A DNA stretch of 64,000 nucleotides from an uncultured Bacilli bacterium. Its GTDB lineage: Bacteria; Bacillota_I; Bacilli_A; RF39; UBA660. The stretch spans positions 1 to 64,000 of the forward strand of contig CAKOQQ010000005.1 of the NCBI GenBank assembly GCA_934101425.1, read 5' to 3'. The stretch's first letter is position 1. The number at the start of each line of letters is the position of its first letter. Both the position numbers and the translations under genes were made by a program. Below the pieces are notes generated by a model. The model searched no databases. It was not told the origin of the DNA and saw only the letters and a list, made by a program, of their open reading frames with translations. Positions 49,509 to 57,936 of the stretch are shown piece after piece.

Positions 49509-50395
49509 ATATCCCCCTTATTTATATAATCCTTAATAAATTTATTTGCAATATTTGTTAAATAACTTTCTACATAAATTAAATTAATTTCTACCTTAGG
49601 TAAAGGCATATCTAAATCAATAACATCAATTAATTTTTCATCAACTAAATAGTCAACAGCATTTTTTACAACATAACCAACACCCATGTTTCTTCTTACA
49701 GATTCAATAATAAGTTCTTCGGTTTCATATTCAATAGTTGGCACTAGTTTAACCCCTTTTTCTTCTAGTTCTCGTTCTAGAGTTTTTCTTAAAGAACTTC
49801 TTTCAAGTGGCAAAATAATATTTTCATTTTCAATTACTTCTAAATTATCAAAAACTTTATTATTTTTATTAGACTTTATAAAACAAGTATCTAAATAAGC
49901 AATAGGCTTAACTATAGTGTTATTATATATTGTTTCTATTGGTGAAGAATCAATAACAAAATCAACTACATGTTTTTCTAAAGCTTCTAATAAATCTCTT
50001 GTAGATAAATCGATAATCCTAATTGATATAAGCGGATTATCTTCTTTAAATTTAGCTAATTTATTTAATAAATAATATCTAACAATATGAGATTGTGCAC
50101 CGATTACAATACTACCAGTTTTAGTATCATTCTCTTTAATTAACATTCTTTCAGCTGCTAAAAGAGTATTATATGCATCTTTGACATATTTAAGTAATAT
50201 TTCACCATTAGGTGTTAAACATATTCCTTTATTTCCTCTAAAAAACAAATTAACATTTAACTGATCTTCTAAGTTCTTAATACTTTTACTAATTGCAGGT
50301 TGTGATACCACTAATTTATTTGAAGCATCTAAAAAACTATTTGATGTTGCTACATAGAGGAAAGTTCTTAATGAATTCCAATTAATATTATCCAT
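49505..50395 (-). CDS. LysR-family regulator of the polyamine operon
   Basis: The roughly 296-aa protein has the LysR winged HTH (WNSLRTFLYVATSNSFLDAS and VVSQPAISKSIKNLEDQLNV) and a periplasmic-binding-like effector domain. Start at 50395 is set by GGGAGG. It is the first gene of the operon and is transcribed in the same direction, unlike most LysR genes that diverge from their targets. A 19-nt palindrome at 50465-50483 lies about 64 bp before its start of transcription, the standard LysR recognition distance, so it probably controls itself and the operon. Confidence 0.9.
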   Translation of the reverse strand: MDNINWNSLRTFLYVATSNSFLDASNKLVVSQPAISKSIKNLEDQLNVNLFFRGNKGICLTPNGEILLKYVKDAYNTLLAAERMLIKENDTKTGSIVIGAQSHIVRYYLLNKLAKFKEDNPLISIRIIDLSTRDLLEALEKHVVDFVIDSSPIETIYNNTIVKPIAYLDTCFIKSNKNNKVFDNLEVIENENIILPLERSSLRKTLERELEEKGVKLVPTIEYETEELIIESVRRNMGVGYVVKNAVDYLVDEKLIDVIDLDMPLPKVEINLIYVESYLTNIANKFIKDYINKGDI

Positions 50396-50416
50396 AGTAC
50401 CTCCCAATATACTATT

Positions 50417-50445
50417 ATAATATATGTAATTAGATATAATGTCAA
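50417..50445 (-). promoter_or_regulatory. promoter of the LysR/polyamine operon
   Basis: Minus strand TTGACA (50440-50445), 17-nt spacer, TATTAT (50417-50422). The expected transcription start is near 50410, giving a very short leader before GGGAGG. Confidence 0.75.
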
Positions 50446-50464
50446 GTAAATATAATTTATATAG

Positions 50465-50483
50465 TTATAACTAATAGTTATAA
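50465..50483. promoter_or_regulatory. LysR operator palindrome
   Basis: A perfect 19-nt palindrome, TTATAACTA-A-TAGTTATAA, centred about 64 bp upstream of the predicted transcription start and just upstream of the -35. This is the usual spot of a LysR recognition-binding site. Confidence 0.6.
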
Positions 50484-50485
50484 TA

Positions 50486-50511
50486 AAAGAATAAACAATA
50501 GTTTATTCTTT
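50486..50511 (-). terminator. terminator after the LtaS-like gene
   Basis: Perfect 11-bp stem AAAGAATAAAC / GTTTATTCTTT, loop AATA, overlapping the stop at 50503. Confidence 0.85.
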
Positions 50512-52785
50512 ATAATCATTAGCCCAATAATAATTTACTTTCATAAACTCATTAATAATGTCTTTATATGAGCTATTATCTTTTTCTACATATTTATTAT
50601 CTTCTTTATAATAAATATTATTAATTACACTAATATTATTTTTAATATCACTTGTATATTGTAAATAACTATTACCTTTTAATCCAATATATTCAAATAA
50701 TTCATTCATTATATAATTAGAACTTATGGTATTTAACTTTCCTTTAAAGCTTTTATTATAAACATTCTTGGCACCGAAATTAGCATGTATAACATATGGA
50801 ACTGAATAGTAATTTAAAAATCCATCAGTAGTTAATAAATCAATATTAATTCCTGCTTCTTTATAAGCAGAAGCATTTTCACCTAAATAAGGATTATGAT
50901 CTCCAAAGAATATAAGAATAGTTGGTTCTGTAACTGAATCAATATACTCTACTAAATCATATAATGCATCATTTGTAGACTTAATACCAGATAAATAATT
51001 ATTAAGTGTATTATATGATGTATCACTTAAATTTCCTTTTTCTATATATGAATTTGTACTAGTAGAAGGATAAGGTCCATGATTTTGATAAGTTACTGCA
51101 AAATAAAATTTATTTTTATCTTTATTAAGTTCAAAATCTTTTATTATTTCACTATATAATTCACTATCACTAGCAAAATTATTCCATCCTGTATATATAT
51201 TAAACCTATTTTCATAGTTATAATATTCATCAAACCCTATATTATAATTAGCGGTATTTCTATTATAAAAAGCACCATAAATAGGATGATAAGCATATAC
51301 TTGATAACCTTGTTCTTTAAAATATCTTACATATGAATTTGTACTTTTTCTAAATGTAGGAAAATTATAGTAACCAGTTAAAAATCTTCTTTCAGTTTCT
51401 ATAGTTCCTCCACCAAATATATCAACTACTATACTACCATGAAGTGAATTATCTTCTATTTTATGAAGTTTACTATAAACATCATCTGTAAACTCTATAG
51501 TATCAAACTTAGAAAAATCATTATAAGCTTCTAACATAATAGCAACTATATTAACTTTTTTATCAAGATCTATATCTTCATAAATATAATTACTTAATAT
51601 ACTCTTAGCATCATTTATATTATAATTTTCAGGAACAGTATCAAGCATTTCTACACTACTATAAATAAGTGGATATATAAGACCTCTAATTTGTGATTTT
51701 CTTGTTGCAATCCAAGTATCAACACTTGAACTATTACCTACACTATCATATAACTTAGTATTGGTATATGTAGTTTTATATAAAACTACACTAAACATAA
51801 TTAAAAGTATAGAGATTATTAAACATACATAATTTTTTAATTCTAACTTTTTATAATATTTCTTTAATAATAAAGCTATAACTATACATAATATTATAGA
51901 TAAAACTGTATACCACCTAATAATAACATCATATCTTTGAGTCATTAAAAGACCTTCTTTAATTAAAGTAATATCTTCAAACTTTAAAACATCATCTCTA
52001 TAAAATAACTTTGTCTTATTGATAATACCAATAATAATTATTAATAAAGAATTAATAGAAAATGATATCCATAATCTTTTAGTTAAAAATAATAATAAAT
52101 ATAATAATATCAATATAGGTATTAAATTTAAAAATAATAGTTTTAAACTTGTAAAATAATCAAAAATTATTTCTTTATCTAAATATATTGTTGTAAACTG
52201 AAAACTAATAAGAAGAAGTATAAGACCTAATAAGAAAGGAAATAAATACTTAAATAAACTAGTTAATACTTTTCTTTTTTTAGTATCCTTATAACTTATA
52301 AAAATATGACCTTTTTTAATAAATTTATGTTTAGCATTTACTAAATTAATATCATTATATGAATTACAATAATATTCATCATATATTTTATTTACTTTAC
52401 AACTAGTTTTATTTAATCTATAATCTTCACTAAAATCTAACCCTATTACTTTTTCTTTCTTTAAAAATGAAGATACTATTACACTTGGACTACTAGTTAT
52501 AATTAAGTTATTATCATTACCTTTATATAATTCATTTAATTTATACTTATACTTTTTACTAAATTCTTTTATTAAACTATTAACATTATTAACTTTCTTC
52601 AAAAAAGAATAATAAGTACTCTTATAATATTCATTCACTTTATCAGAAATAAGACCTAATAAATAAAAGAATATATGTCTAAAAATATATAAATATAGTC
52701 TTTTATCTTTAGAACAACAAAATAAATAAAAATCTCTATCTACATTTCCATTATAAATAACTTTATTAAATACATATGCTTTCAT
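50503..52785 (-). CDS. LtaS-like sulfatase-fold membrane enzyme with degenerate N-terminal HAD domain
   Basis: The 760-aa protein has three parts. Residues about 1-165 resemble a HAD-IB phosphatase (GNVDRDFYLFC, LIITSSPSVIVSSFL, VIGLDF) but the nucleophile motif DxDxT is replaced by FNKVIYNG, so it is inactive. Residues about 170-350 hold five or six membrane segments. The extracytoplasmic sulfatase-fold domain has GGGTIETERRFLTG (catalytic Thr), TYQNHGPYPST and IFFGDHNPYLGENA, as in lipoteichoic-acid synthases and phosphoglycerol transferases. It probably builds or modifies a glycerol-phosphate polymer at the surface. Confidence 0.88.
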   Translation of the reverse strand: MKAYVFNKVIYNGNVDRDFYLFCCSKDKRLYLYIFRHIFFYLLGLISDKVNEYYKSTYYSFLKKVNNVNSLIKEFSKKYKYKLNELYKGNDNNLIITSSPSVIVSSFLKKEKVIGLDFSEDYRLNKTSCKVNKIYDEYYCNSYNDINLVNAKHKFIKKGHIFISYKDTKKRKVLTSLFKYLFPFLLGLILLLISFQFTTIYLDKEIIFDYFTSLKLLFLNLIPILILLYLLLFLTKRLWISFSINSLLIIIIGIINKTKLFYRDDVLKFEDITLIKEGLLMTQRYDVIIRWYTVLSIILCIVIALLLKKYYKKLELKNYVCLIISILLIMFSVVLYKTTYTNTKLYDSVGNSSSVDTWIATRKSQIRGLIYPLIYSSVEMLDTVPENYNINDAKSILSNYIYEDIDLDKKVNIVAIMLEAYNDFSKFDTIEFTDDVYSKLHKIEDNSLHGSIVVDIFGGGTIETERRFLTGYYNFPTFRKSTNSYVRYFKEQGYQVYAYHPIYGAFYNRNTANYNIGFDEYYNYENRFNIYTGWNNFASDSELYSEIIKDFELNKDKNKFYFAVTYQNHGPYPSTSTNSYIEKGNLSDTSYNTLNNYLSGIKSTNDALYDLVEYIDSVTEPTILIFFGDHNPYLGENASAYKEAGINIDLLTTDGFLNYYSVPYVIHANFGAKNVYNKSFKGKLNTISSNYIMNELFEYIGLKGNSYLQYTSDIKNNISVINNIYYKEDNKYVEKDNSSYKDIINEFMKVNYYWANDYKE

Positions 52786-52855
52786 AAATTCCCCCGTTTA
52801 TAAAATACTACTATATTTAGTATATATTTTTTTACCTTTTTTGTAAATAATATAA

Positions 52856-52886
52856 AAAATATATTAAGAAATACTTAATATATTTT
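52856..52886 (-). terminator. terminator after the prepilin gene
   Basis: 13-bp stem AAAATATATTAAG / CTTAATATATTTT with a 5-nt loop, just past the stop at 52889. Confidence 0.85.
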
Positions 52887-52888
52887 TA

Positions 52889-54229
52889 TTATAATATTGA
52901 GTCTCTATACACTTCAATAACAGGGCGTATTCCATACCAATAGTCATTTCGCACCGCTCTTCCTTGCACAGCTGCAGAGTTTATATAACCATCACAGTCT
53001 ACCAACCAAGCCGGAGCATAATAATTAGCACATGATGTACTTGTCCAATATCCATACACTCTATAAGAAACAGCACCAACATGTGTTTCGCTGCGCGGGC
53101 ATCCATAATCGTTGCACTTATACGTATTATCAAAAAGCCAATTGTTTTCAGTTTTTAAAGAATAACGATTTTCACTAGATAAAGTAATTTCATCTAAATT
53201 AGTAAGTTTTGATATTTTAAATAATTCATTTGCCGTTATTAGTCGTGCATTAAAACCGGTATAATCTATAGTATAATTTGCTTTACTTCCTTGTTGTGAT
53301 TGATCGACAGTATACTTCTTAGGCGTAATAGTTCCCTTCCAGTCAGCAGTATCCGCTTTTAACTGTTCCAAAAATTCTTGACTCGGACCTTTAGTATTGT
53401 TATAACTAGTATACCAATCAAAAACAGCTGTTGTGTTATGATCAAGAAGTAAATTAACTGTATCAGATTCTCCATCATCATTAAATGCATAAAACTTCAT
53501 ACATCCACTTTTCACTTCAGTATTACTTTGTGACAAACTATAATCTGAACTTAAGCATTTCTTGCCGGTAGTTACATTATAATATATGGCTGTTCCATTA
53601 GCAATTTTTTTTGATTCACCTACTATAACAGTTCTTATAGCATATGATTTAGTATTATTAGAGTCTATTACTTCATATCTTATTTGATATACTCCTATAG
53701 TACTTACATCTAAATCAGTTTTATCTATAGTTACAGATAATGGTTTACCATCATAATCTGTTGCTGATGCTCCTAGTTCATTATATGTACTATCTAAATC
53801 TATATAGTTTAATATATTACCATTTAGTATTATTGATGGTGTATGATTTTTATTATCTCTAGATAATCTTGAACTTTCTACTATTTGATAAGTATATTTG
53901 CTTCCATCTTTTACTATTTTAAATTCCATAGAGTCATCTATTTCTTTACCATCTAATGGATTTACTACACTATTATTTACTATTCCTAGTGCTTTTAATT
54001 GGCCTAATGTAAATGTTACATAGTCAGTATCATTTACTGGTAACACTTCTTTATGATCAGTTGCATAGTCTTTTAAACCCGTTATAATCAGTCCCATTTG
54101 TGTATCATATGCTTTTTGTTTTGATTTATTAATATATGTAGTAATTAGTGGAAATGCTATCATAAGGATAACACTAAGTACTACAAGTACTCCTAATAAT
54201 TCTACTAAAGTAAAACCTTTTTTATTCAT
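52889..54229 (-). CDS. prepilin-type surface protein with Ig-like and C-terminal lectin-like domain
   Basis: The 446-aa protein has a type IV prepilin leader (MNKKGFTLVELLGVLVVLS, peptidase cut G/F), a pilin helix, a DUF5011/Ig-like domain (about residues 140-220), and a C-terminal region ending YWTSTSC ... WYGIRPVIEV, like the DUF6273 or C-type-lectin/formylglycine-type folds. The 3' third has clearly higher G+C: I hand-count 82 of 180 bases in 52921-53100, and codons such as CGC, CGA, GCG and CCG that are otherwise rare. This suggests a cassette that came from elsewhere. No other pilus assembly gene is in view. The ATG at 54229 follows AGGGA. Confidence 0.85.
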   Translation of the reverse strand: MNKKGFTLVELLGVLVVLSVILMIAFPLITTYINKSKQKAYDTQMGLIITGLKDYATDHKEVLPVNDTDYVTFTLGQLKALGIVNNSVVNPLDGKEIDDSMEFKIVKDGSKYTYQIVESSRLSRDNKNHTPSIILNGNILNYIDLDSTYNELGASATDYDGKPLSVTIDKTDLDVSTIGVYQIRYEVIDSNNTKSYAIRTVIVGESKKIANGTAIYYNVTTGKKCLSSDYSLSQSNTEVKSGCMKFYAFNDDGESDTVNLLLDHNTTAVFDWYTSYNNTKGPSQEFLEQLKADTADWKGTITPKKYTVDQSQQGSKANYTIDYTGFNARLITANELFKISKLTNLDEITLSSENRYSLKTENNWLFDNTYKCNDYGCPRSETHVGAVSYRVYGYWTSTSCANYYAPAWLVDCDGYINSAAVQGRAVRNDYWYGIRPVIEVYRDSIL

Positions 54230-54250
54230 ACAATTCCCTACCCTCATAAT

Positions 54251-54277
54251 AAAAGTATAACAAATTGTTATACTTTT
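54251..54277 (-). terminator. terminator after the AI-2E transporter gene
   Basis: Stem AAAAGTATAA / TTATACTTTT with loop CAAATTG, T-run on the minus strand, 8 nt past the stop at 54285. Confidence 0.8.
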
Positions 54278-54284
54278 TTCAATA

Positions 54285-55331
54285 TTAAACTATATCTTTT
54301 AAATTATCTATTTTTTTACTTATTTGTTTTTCATAATAATTATATGTTTCTATAATAATGATTGAAAGTGGAAGTGAAATAATTATTCCAAGTACTCCCA
54401 TAAGTGCTCCACCTGCTACTACTGCAAGTATTGTTATAATTGGATGTATTTTATTTGTTTTACCATATACAAGTGGATTTATTACATAACTATCAAGTGC
54501 TGATGTTATTAAGAACACTATAATTGTTTTAATAAGCATTATAGGTGATACTACTGCTGCTGTTATAATAGCGATTATATTTACAGAAAGTCCACCAAAA
54601 TATGGTATAAGTCCTGCTATAGCGGCTAGGAAACCTATTAAAATAGCGTTTGGATGACCTATTATTAAATATAGTATTGTATATTCAATATAAGTTATAA
54701 GTAATATTTTAAAGAAGCCTATTAAATAATTTTTCATAGAGTCATCTAATTTTTTTACATAATTATATCTTCCATTTGCTTTTAATTTCTTCTTTAATTT
54801 TAATCTTATACTATCCATATCTATTAAGAAATATATAGTAGATGCTACTATAATAAAGAAATTAGTTATATATGTAAATGATAATCCTATAAAATTAATT
54901 GCTCCATCAGATACATATTTTGTTGCATTAGCTACTATATCTGTAGTAACTTTTTTTAATGTTTCATTAAATGTACCAAAGTCTATATCAAATTTATTTG
55001 ATATATTTATAAAGAAATTTATAATATTTGTAAATAAGCTTGATAATTGTGAAACTATAAGTGGCACTACATTAAATAGTACTACTAAAAGTATTACTAT
55101 TACTGTAAGAAATACTATAATTATTGACAATGCCTTTGGTACTTTCTTATCCATTAAATATCTATAATATGGATATAATGCATACGCTATTGCAAATGAA
55201 ATAATAAATGGAAATATTATTTCAAATGTTTTTGATATTATACCAGTCCATACATTACCTGTTAAATAGAGTAATGCAATTATAACTAATATAAGTGCAA
55301 TATTTACTAATTTATAATTTATACCCTTCAT
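54285..55331 (-). CDS. AI-2E family membrane transporter
   Basis: The 348-aa protein has about eight membrane segments and the family pattern, including PFIISFAIAYALYPYYRYLM, GLIPYFGGLSVNIIAIITA and a C-terminal VAGGALMGVLGIIISLPLSI. Members export small molecules (AI-2, quorum-sensing or other) or act as Na+/H+ antiporters; substrate here is unknown. It follows dtd with a 1-nt gap, so it is probably the last gene of the rel-dtd unit. Confidence 0.9.
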   Translation of the reverse strand: MKGINYKLVNIALILVIIALLYLTGNVWTGIISKTFEIIFPFIISFAIAYALYPYYRYLMDKKVPKALSIIIVFLTVIVILLVVLFNVVPLIVSQLSSLFTNIINFFINISNKFDIDFGTFNETLKKVTTDIVANATKYVSDGAINFIGLSFTYITNFFIIVASTIYFLIDMDSIRLKLKKKLKANGRYNYVKKLDDSMKNYLIGFFKILLITYIEYTILYLIIGHPNAILIGFLAAIAGLIPYFGGLSVNIIAIITAAVVSPIMLIKTIIVFLITSALDSYVINPLVYGKTNKIHPIITILAVVAGGALMGVLGIIISLPLSIIIIETYNYYEKQISKKIDNLKDIV

Positions 55332-55332
55332 A

Positions 55333-55767
55333 TTATCTCTCCATTATTATTGTTACTGGTCCATCATTTGTTATTGATGCTTTCATATCTGCTCCAAATA
55401 TACCAGTAGAAACACTTACATAATTTCTTAATTTTTCATTAAATATATCATATAGTTTTGTTGCTTCTTCACCTCTTAAAGCATCTATATAACTAGGACG
55501 TCTACCTTTTAAGGTATCAGCGTATAAAGTAAATTGTGATATTGATAAGATACTACCACCAGTATCTAATAATGATTTATTCATAACACCATTTTCATCA
55601 TCAAATATACGTAAATTTACAATTTTATTTACCATATAATCTATTTTTTCAATATCATCACCACTAGTAAATCCTACTAATATAACAATTCCTTTATCTA
55701 TAGAACCTACTACTTTATTATCTACTTCTACTTTAGAATTTAAACTTCTTTGTAATACTACTTTCAT
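55333..55767 (-). CDS. dtd: D-aminoacyl-tRNA deacylase
   Basis: The 144-aa protein has the Dtd signature SISQFTLYADTLKGRRPSYI and the cross-subunit Gly-cisPro motif TNDGPVTIIME. It removes D-amino acids (and Gly from tRNA-Ala) from mischarged tRNAs. It shares one base with the rel stop, the rel-dtd order seen in many Firmicutes. Confidence 0.96.
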   Translation of the reverse strand: MKVVLQRSLNSKVEVDNKVVGSIDKGIVILVGFTSGDDIEKIDYMVNKIVNLRIFDDENGVMNKSLLDTGGSILSISQFTLYADTLKGRRPSYIDALRGEEATKLYDIFNEKLRNYVSVSTGIFGADMKASITNDGPVTIIMER

Positions 55768-57923
55768 TATTTTATTATCCTTTCAACATCAGTTACTTCT
55801 TTTATTAGTCTAACATCATCCATAAATTTTTTAAGTGCGTCTATATTTGGCACTGATACTGTTAAATCAAATAAGAATTCATCTGTACTTGATAAAGTGT
55901 TAATACTTACTACAGTAACATCTGTATTAGATGTTTTGGATATTACATCTAATAAAACACTTTTATTAGATTCTGCATGTATTAATACATTAGTTGGATA
56001 TTTCTTTTCTACTATACTATTCCATCTTACATCAATTAATCTTTCTTCTAAATTAATTATATTAGGACATATTGCTTGATGAATAGTAATACCATAACCT
56101 TTAGTAATATAACCTACTATATCATCACCAGGTACCGGTTTGCAACAAGATGCTATATTAATTTTTACTTCGTCAATTCCACTAACTATTATATCTGTTT
56201 TTACTTGTGGTAAATCTACTTCATTATTACTTGTTTTATCTATAATAATATCTTCTTTTGTTTTATTTTCATTATAAATAATATTAACTATTTCTTTTGC
56301 ACTTAATTTATTACTACCTATATTCTTATACATTTCTTCTAGGTTATTCATTTTAATATCACTTAAGATAATACTAATATTATCATCAGTTAAAAATTCA
56401 CTAAATGCAATTTTTCTTTTTCTTAATTCTTCTTTTAGTGCTTCTTCACCTTTTTTTAAGTATTCTTCTTTATCCATTTTATTAAAGAATGATTTAATTT
56501 TATTTTTAGCTTGTGTTGTTTTAGCCATGTTAATCCATTCTTTATTAGGACCAGTAGAATTTTTATTAGTATTTATTTTTATTATATCATTATCTTTTAA
56601 TTCATAATCAAATGGTACTATAGAGTTATTTACTATTGCTCCTACCATTTTATCCCCTACATCACTATGTACTCTATATGCAAAATCTATAGGAGTACTA
56701 CCCATAGGTAATTCTATAACATCTCCTTTTGGAGTAAATACATATATTGTATCTTTAAATACATCTTCAGTTACTTGTCTTACAAATTCTTCATCACTAT
56801 TTTCTTCTTTCTTAAGTTCCATAATTGTTCTAAAGAATTGTAGTTTTTGTTCCATTGCATTTTGCATTTGCTTTTTAGCATCAGAGTGTTCTTTATATGA
56901 CCAGTGAGATGCAATACCAAGTTCTGCTACTTTATCCATTTCATATGTTCTTATTTGGATTTCAAATAAGTATCCATCTATACCAAAAACAGTAGTATGT
57001 AATGATTGATACATATTTGTTTTTGGCATAGCGATATAATCTTTAAATCTTTTTGGAATAGGTCTATATTTTGAATGAATAATACCTAATGCTTGATAAC
57101 AATCTTGTTCAGTATCTACAAATACTCTAAGTGCTAATAAATCATATATATCACTAAATTTTTTACCTTTATCAAGTTTATTATAAATGCTATATATACT
57201 TTTAGCTCTACCTTTTATTTCATGCTTTATACCATGATCAATAAGTAATTTAGATACTTTTTCTTGCATTTCTTTTACAATATTATCTCTTTCAGCTTTT
57301 GATTTATTTAATTGTTCACTGATACTAAAATATACATCTGGTTTATAATATCTTAAACTTAAATCTTCTAATTCTGATTTTATACTATTGATACCAAGAC
57401 GATGGGCAATTGGAACTAATATATCAAGTGTTTCTTTAGCATTTGCTTTTTGTCTTTTTTCACTAAGTGCCCATAATGTTCTCATATTATGTAGTCTATC
57501 TGCAAGTTTAAGAATAATAACTCTAACATCTTCACTTAACCCTACTAATATTTTTCTATGATTTGCTATAGTAGCTTCATTATCACCATTATAATTTAGT
57601 TTATTTATTTTAGTTACTCCATTAACTAATTTAGTTACTTCAGAGCCAAAATTTTCTTCTAATTCACTTGATGTAACACCACAATCTTCTATAGTATCAT
57701 GTAGTAATGCTGCACAAATAGTTGGAGCATCTGCATAAATACCAGTTAATATGGCAGCTACATTAAGTGGATGAATAATATAGTCTTCACCTGATTTTCT
57801 CTTTTGTCCAAAGTGATGTTCACTTGCAAATTCATAAGCAGCTTTTATTTCACTTTTTTCTTTATCACTAAAATAACTTAGTTTAGGTTCTAATTTTTCA
57901 AATGTGTCTATATTTTCGTGCAT
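55767..57923 (-). CDS. rel: bifunctional (p)ppGpp synthetase/hydrolase Rel
   Basis: The 718-aa protein has the HD hydrolase domain (HFGQKRKSGEDYIIHPLNV, ALLHDTIEDCG), the synthetase domain (KGRAKSIYSIYNKL, RFKDYIAMPKTNMYQSLHTTVFG, where RFKD is the bifunctional-type RxKD), TGS (TIYVFTPKGDVIELPMGSTP), a zinc-finger-like CCKPVPGDD region and C-terminal ACT. Both activities should be intact. It adjusts growth to amino-acid supply. It is followed by dtd. Confidence 0.96.
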   Translation of the reverse strand: MHENIDTFEKLEPKLSYFSDKEKSEIKAAYEFASEHHFGQKRKSGEDYIIHPLNVAAILTGIYADAPTICAALLHDTIEDCGVTSSELEENFGSEVTKLVNGVTKINKLNYNGDNEATIANHRKILVGLSEDVRVIILKLADRLHNMRTLWALSEKRQKANAKETLDILVPIAHRLGINSIKSELEDLSLRYYKPDVYFSISEQLNKSKAERDNIVKEMQEKVSKLLIDHGIKHEIKGRAKSIYSIYNKLDKGKKFSDIYDLLALRVFVDTEQDCYQALGIIHSKYRPIPKRFKDYIAMPKTNMYQSLHTTVFGIDGYLFEIQIRTYEMDKVAELGIASHWSYKEHSDAKKQMQNAMEQKLQFFRTIMELKKEENSDEEFVRQVTEDVFKDTIYVFTPKGDVIELPMGSTPIDFAYRVHSDVGDKMVGAIVNNSIVPFDYELKDNDIIKINTNKNSTGPNKEWINMAKTTQAKNKIKSFFNKMDKEEYLKKGEEALKEELRKRKIAFSEFLTDDNISIILSDIKMNNLEEMYKNIGSNKLSAKEIVNIIYNENKTKEDIIIDKTSNNEVDLPQVKTDIIVSGIDEVKINIASCCKPVPGDDIVGYITKGYGITIHQAICPNIINLEERLIDVRWNSIVEKKYPTNVLIHAESNKSVLLDVISKTSNTDVTVVSINTLSSTDEFLFDLTVSVPNIDALKKFMDDVRLIKEVTDVERIIK

Positions 57924-57936
57924 ATGCTCACCTTCC

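Noticed and set aside
40980..50395. One ten-gene operon joining polyamine synthesis and the cell-wall bridge
   Set aside because: A hairpin (46065-46084) and a good extended -10 promoter (46042-46053) separate the methyltransferase from the FemX gene, so two units are more likely.
52889..54229. Full diversity-generating retroelement around the prepilin
   Set aside because: No reverse transcriptase, accessory gene or template repeat is present in the window; only the tail resembles a variable region, so it is kept as a question.
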